From DTU052 sp050951725 (GTDB lineage Bacteria; Bacillota; Syntrophomonadia; Syntrophomonadales; DTU052): DNA of 64,000 bases. Below are positions 61,250 to 64,000 of the stretch, piece by piece. How positions within the stretch are numbered: the stretch's first letter is position 1; every line of letters starts with the position of its first letter. The notes beneath the pieces were generated by a model, which saw only the letters and a list, made by a program, of their open reading frames with translations, made no database searches and was not told the DNA's origin. The stretch is taken from NCBI GenBank assembly GCA_050951725.1, contig JBMNJO010000024.1:124001-188000 (forward strand), read 5' to 3'. The position numbers were made by a program, and so were the translations under genes.

Positions 61250-63639
61250 GAATAAGAGTGGTAGTCGCTGCGTTGTTGATAAGTTGTGCTGGTTGGTTTA
61301 TGCCGGCAACTGCGTTTGCTGAGGGGAACGTGCTCCCGTTCACCGACATTAAGGGATGTTTTGCTGAGACAGCCATTGTCAGCCTGGTTGATCGAGGCAT
61401 TCTTTCAGGCCTGTCCAAGGAATTCAAGCCGGGGGAAGAGATAAGCCGCCTTGAATTTTCAGTTCTATTGGCCAAAGCGCTTGGGGTCCAGCCTTTCTTT
61501 CCCCGTGAGGCCGCCTTTTCTGATTTGGCCCCTGGGAGGGTCGAAACAGGCTATGTTGAGGCCCTGGCCAATCTAAACATTATTCATGGATCAGGGGGCA
61601 AAAAATTCGGCGGGGACCAGCCCCTGTTGCGACAGGATGCAGCAGTCATCCTGCATCAGGCCTTTGGAGATACTGAAGAGATGTCCTTACCCGGGGATCA
61701 ATACAAGGACAGCAGCCGGATTTCTTCTTATGCCCGGGAGGGTGTTTCTTATGCTGCCAATAGAAAGTGGATGGTCGGTTCCCAGGGATGGTTTTTTCCC
61801 CGGAAATGTCTGACCCGCGCTGAAGCAGTGGTATTGATGGAGAAAGTACTGGATTTTCGCCAAGAGCAGGCTCAGCAGGGACTGCCGTCTCCAACCGGGA
61901 AACTGGTCCTGACCAGCGGCGAAAGCCAGAATCTTGAGATAGCTCAGGAGGACTATCCACTTGCCTTTACACCCGTACTTGGAACCAACAACCCCGAGCT
62001 TTTGACCGTTAGTAATGCAGTGTATGGACAACAGCCCGGGAGTGGGATGTTGACCGTTAACATCGGCCGGGTGTCTTATCCGGTTACTGTTGAGGTGAAA
62101 AGGGCCAATACCACAAAGGTGCCAGTACCTCCTGACCCTGTCCCAGCTAAAGAACTGGCATTGACCTATAGGGTAGCTCAACACTCACCTGATTCCAGCT
62201 TTCAAGCAACTGAATACAAAAACTATGCCGGCCCGGTGGAGGGGCTTACCTCCAAAAGCGACATCTGGACGGGATTTCTACGGCAGCAGGGCCGGGACAT
62301 TGTGATTGATCTGGGGGCATTGAAGCCGGTTTCCAGTATATCCATGGAGTTCAGGCAGGATGCCGGCCAGGGTATATACTTTCCCGAATATCTAAGTGCA
62401 TCTATTTCGGCAGATGGTTTTAGCTGGTATCGTTTGGGAGAGGTTCGGCATGGAATTAACCCGCTGGACAGGACGGGGAACATGGTCTTGTCACTTTCAT
62501 TTCCGCCAGTTGTAACCCGTTACCTGACGATGAGTTTTCCAGTCGATATCTATGTTTTTGCGCGGCATCTTTCGGTGAGGGGGGTAATTACGCCAGAGGA
62601 ACCGGTCATACTGGCCCTGGAGAAAAATAGCCCGATCTCAGCAGGTAAGTATTTGGAAGACCCGACTCTCCGGGATATCCTGCTGGTCTTTACGGGAGAT
62701 AAAACCTCGCTAAAAAACCTGAATGCAGATGATTTTTTGCCCCTGGTTGCCTATGTCGATTCCCGAGGCCGGATAAAAGGGCGCATGTTCGATACCATAC
62801 AGTTCATGCCCTATACTGGTATACCCTGTACGAAAGACTCCTGGGAGTCTTATCTTGATGACCTCTTCACACCAGGGCAGCAGTTACATGCCCTGGATGA
62901 AGCCATGGAGAGATTCAATTCAGAAATCTTTGGAGTCGAAAGGCAGCAGGTGATACTTACTCTCCTCTATCCAGACAACAAGCAGGAGGAATTTGGCATT
63001 CTGGAAGCCGGAGCAACACCGCTGTCTTTCTCCCCGAACACAGTTAGCAGTCAAAAAGCTCTGCAAAACCGGCTGCAGGCAGTAAAGTGGTATTACGAGC
63101 AACTGATGGAGAAATGGAATCAGGCAGGTTTCACGAACCTCAGTATAGGAGGGATTTACTGGTACAAGGAGTCCGTTGACCCGACTATCGCTGGAGAAGT
63201 GGAACTGGTGCGAAGCGTGTCTCGACTGGTGGATGGTTACGGGCATAACTTTGTATGGATCCCCTATTTCGGTGCCCCGGGGTTTGAGACCTGGCAAGAC
63301 CTCGGTTTCACTCATGCCTTCCTGCAGCCCAACTATTATGCAACCCAGGACCCGCCTGAAGATCGTATGGACCGGGCGGCGGAAATGGCAAAACGGTATA
63401 GCATGGGTATAGAGCTGGAACTCGATAATCGAGTACTCACTTCCCGCTATTACTATGATCTGTTCTACAAGGAAATGAACAGGGCGTTTGAATTGGGAAT
63501 GAATGGAAACACCTCCAATGCTTATTATGTAGGCTTTGCTCAGACCCTGCTTGACGCCAAAAGCAGTGAAGTACCATTAATAAGAAGGGTTTATGATGAC
63601 CTCTACCGGTGGATTAACGAAAAATATATTCCAAGATAG
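61246..63639 (+). CDS. Surface protein with three SLH domains and DUF4855
   Basis: 797 residues. Signal peptide about 1-25 (ATAFAEG cleavage area), SLH domains about 30-75, 90-135 and 150-195 (FTDIKGCFAETAIVSLVDRG, FSDLAPGRVETGYVEALAN), a linker, a discoidin-like beta domain about 305-450, and a C-terminal DUF4855 domain about 450-797 with a glycosidase-like TIM-barrel pattern (FTNLSIGGIYWYKESVD, FVWIPYFGAPG). SLH domains attach it to the wall. GGAGGTAAAGG precedes ATG. Confidence 0.9.
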   Translation: MRIRVVVAALLISCAGWFMPATAFAEGNVLPFTDIKGCFAETAIVSLVDRGILSGLSKEFKPGEEISRLEFSVLLAKALGVQPFFPREAAFSDLAPGRVETGYVEALANLNIIHGSGGKKFGGDQPLLRQDAAVILHQAFGDTEEMSLPGDQYKDSSRISSYAREGVSYAANRKWMVGSQGWFFPRKCLTRAEAVVLMEKVLDFRQEQAQQGLPSPTGKLVLTSGESQNLEIAQEDYPLAFTPVLGTNNPELLTVSNAVYGQQPGSGMLTVNIGRVSYPVTVEVKRANTTKVPVPPDPVPAKELALTYRVAQHSPDSSFQATEYKNYAGPVEGLTSKSDIWTGFLRQQGRDIVIDLGALKPVSSISMEFRQDAGQGIYFPEYLSASISADGFSWYRLGEVRHGINPLDRTGNMVLSLSFPPVVTRYLTMSFPVDIYVFARHLSVRGVITPEEPVILALEKNSPISAGKYLEDPTLRDILLVFTGDKTSLKNLNADDFLPLVAYVDSRGRIKGRMFDTIQFMPYTGIPCTKDSWESYLDDLFTPGQQLHALDEAMERFNSEIFGVERQQVILTLLYPDNKQEEFGILEAGATPLSFSPNTVSSQKALQNRLQAVKWYYEQLMEKWNQAGFTNLSIGGIYWYKESVDPTIAGEVELVRSVSRLVDGYGHNFVWIPYFGAPGFETWQDLGFTHAFLQPNYYATQDPPEDRMDRAAEMAKRYSMGIELELDNRVLTSRYYYDLFYKEMNRAFELGMNGNTSNAYYVGFAQTLLDAKSSEVPLIRRVYDDLYRWINEKYIPR

Positions 63640-63684
63640 GTCTGAATCTCATTCACCGCTATAAGCCAACTGACTACAAGAAAA

Positions 63685-63726
63685 TCCCGTATCACGTTCT
63701 ACGTGGTACGGGACAAACATTTTTAC
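63685..63726 (+). terminator. Terminator after the SLH gene
   Basis: TCCCGTATCACGT, TCT, ACGTGGTACGGGA, then CAAACATTTTTA. Long stem with two mismatches. Confidence 0.75.
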
Positions 63727-63820
63727 AATTTATAGCATAAGGGGAGAAGTTGGATCTCGATAATTCTGGACCCAGGCGCTATCTCTTATTTCGCACCTTG
63801 ATCAACACGATTGGCGGTTG

Positions 63821-64000
63821 TTACACAGTTACTTCAGGATTGTTGTCTTCTTCCTCTTGAGTAGTAGCTTCAGCAGTGTTTTCCTCTTCCTCGACTACCT
63901 CCGGTTCCGCAACGCTCTCTTCGGGGTTACTGCCGGATTCAGGCTCGGATAACGAAGCCTGGCAGGCGGAAATCTTTCGGTTCATTCCTCCAATATAGAA
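63821..64000 (-). CDS. C-terminal part of a leftward gene, product unknown
   Basis: 59 in-window codons, open to the window edge, ending at the TAA at 63821. The visible part begins FYIGGMNRKISACQASLSEP and continues into a very acidic Glu-rich tail. It could be a fragment of a longer protein, or start at the ATG within this stretch after GGAGGA (spacing too short). No family recognised. Confidence 0.5.
   Translation of the reverse strand, partial: FYIGGMNRKISACQASLSEPESGSNPEESVAEPEVVEEEENTAEATTQEEEDNNPEVTV

Noticed and set aside
1..64000. CRISPR arrays, prophage or complete insertion sequences
   Set aside because: No direct-repeat spacer arrays, cas genes, integrase, transposase or phage structural genes were seen.

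Overview
The window is a replication-origin region from a low-to-moderate GC, endospore-forming Firmicute, most likely an anaerobic member of the Clostridia. The order remB-gyrB / recF / dnaN / dnaA // rpmH / rnpA / yidD / yidC / jag / mnmE / mnmG / rsmG / noc / parA / parB is the classical Firmicute oriC neighbourhood. Spore-associated genes (CotF-like proteins, YyaC, DUF2512), the six-cysteine SCIFF peptide with its radical SAM maturase, and a full selenocysteine (Sec) decoding system point to Clostridia. A Syntrophomonas-like or Peptococcaceae-like host is my guess from gene content, not something the sequence proves. Left of about 14.9 kb nearly all genes read leftward and right of it nearly all read rightward, as expected for two replichores leaving an origin between dnaA and rpmH.

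Layout. 0-3.1 kb: a leftward serine operon (class V aminotransferase, serA, start of serS) behind a T-box leader whose likely specifier codon is UCC (Ser). 3.2-10.8 kb: pdxS, gyrA, a flavodoxin, two small CotF-like genes, a DUF2512 membrane protein, gyrB. 10.8-14.98 kb: remB, recF, dnaN, dnaA and the DnaA-box region. 14.9-21.9 kb: rpmH to noc, starting at a perfect consensus sigma-A promoter. 22-27.2 kb: a CZB-type chemoreceptor inserted between noc and parA-parB, then three perfect parS sites. A perfect Noc-binding palindrome lies inside noc itself. 27.4-33.9 kb: a cysteine-desulfurase homologue, larC, DUF4446, an M23 peptidase, bactofilin, yyaC, a YkvI-type transporter. 34-42.9 kb: selA, selB, an orphan LivF ATPase, a CBS-ACT protein, tRNA-Sec (selC), cvpA, an M18 aminopeptidase, selD (itself read through an in-frame UGA) and yedF. 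42.9-47.7 kb: DUF951, a small unknown gene, rpsF-ssb-rpsR, a MazG-like protein, yybS, rplI, purA. 47.7-50.8 kb: tRNA-Val, -Phe and -Gly, the SCIFF precursor and its maturase, a two-gene chromate-family transporter. 50.9-64 kb: envelope and signalling genes (M23/LysM/G5 peptidase, MA-family protease, murA, a degenerate histidine kinase, htrA, rlmH, a 7TMR-DISM two-component system, an SLH/DUF4855 surface protein) and a 210-bp inverted-repeat element.

How the genes work together. The core is chromosome replication and segregation: DnaA and its boxes, DnaN, RecF, gyrase, ParA-ParB-parS and Noc-NBS, plus ribosome and tRNA maturation. The second theme is selenium: SelD makes selenophosphate, SelA converts Ser-tRNA-Sec to Sec-tRNA-Sec, selC is the tRNA and SelB delivers it to UGA codons with a SECIS hairpin; the window also contains a target of this machinery, SelD. 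YedF and the desulfurase homologue probably belong to the same metabolism. The observations most worth a second look are the UGA-containing selD, the matched pair of ParB/parS and Noc/NBS specificities, a cloverleaf-like structured locus between parS sites, and the inverted-repeat element near 60.8 kb.
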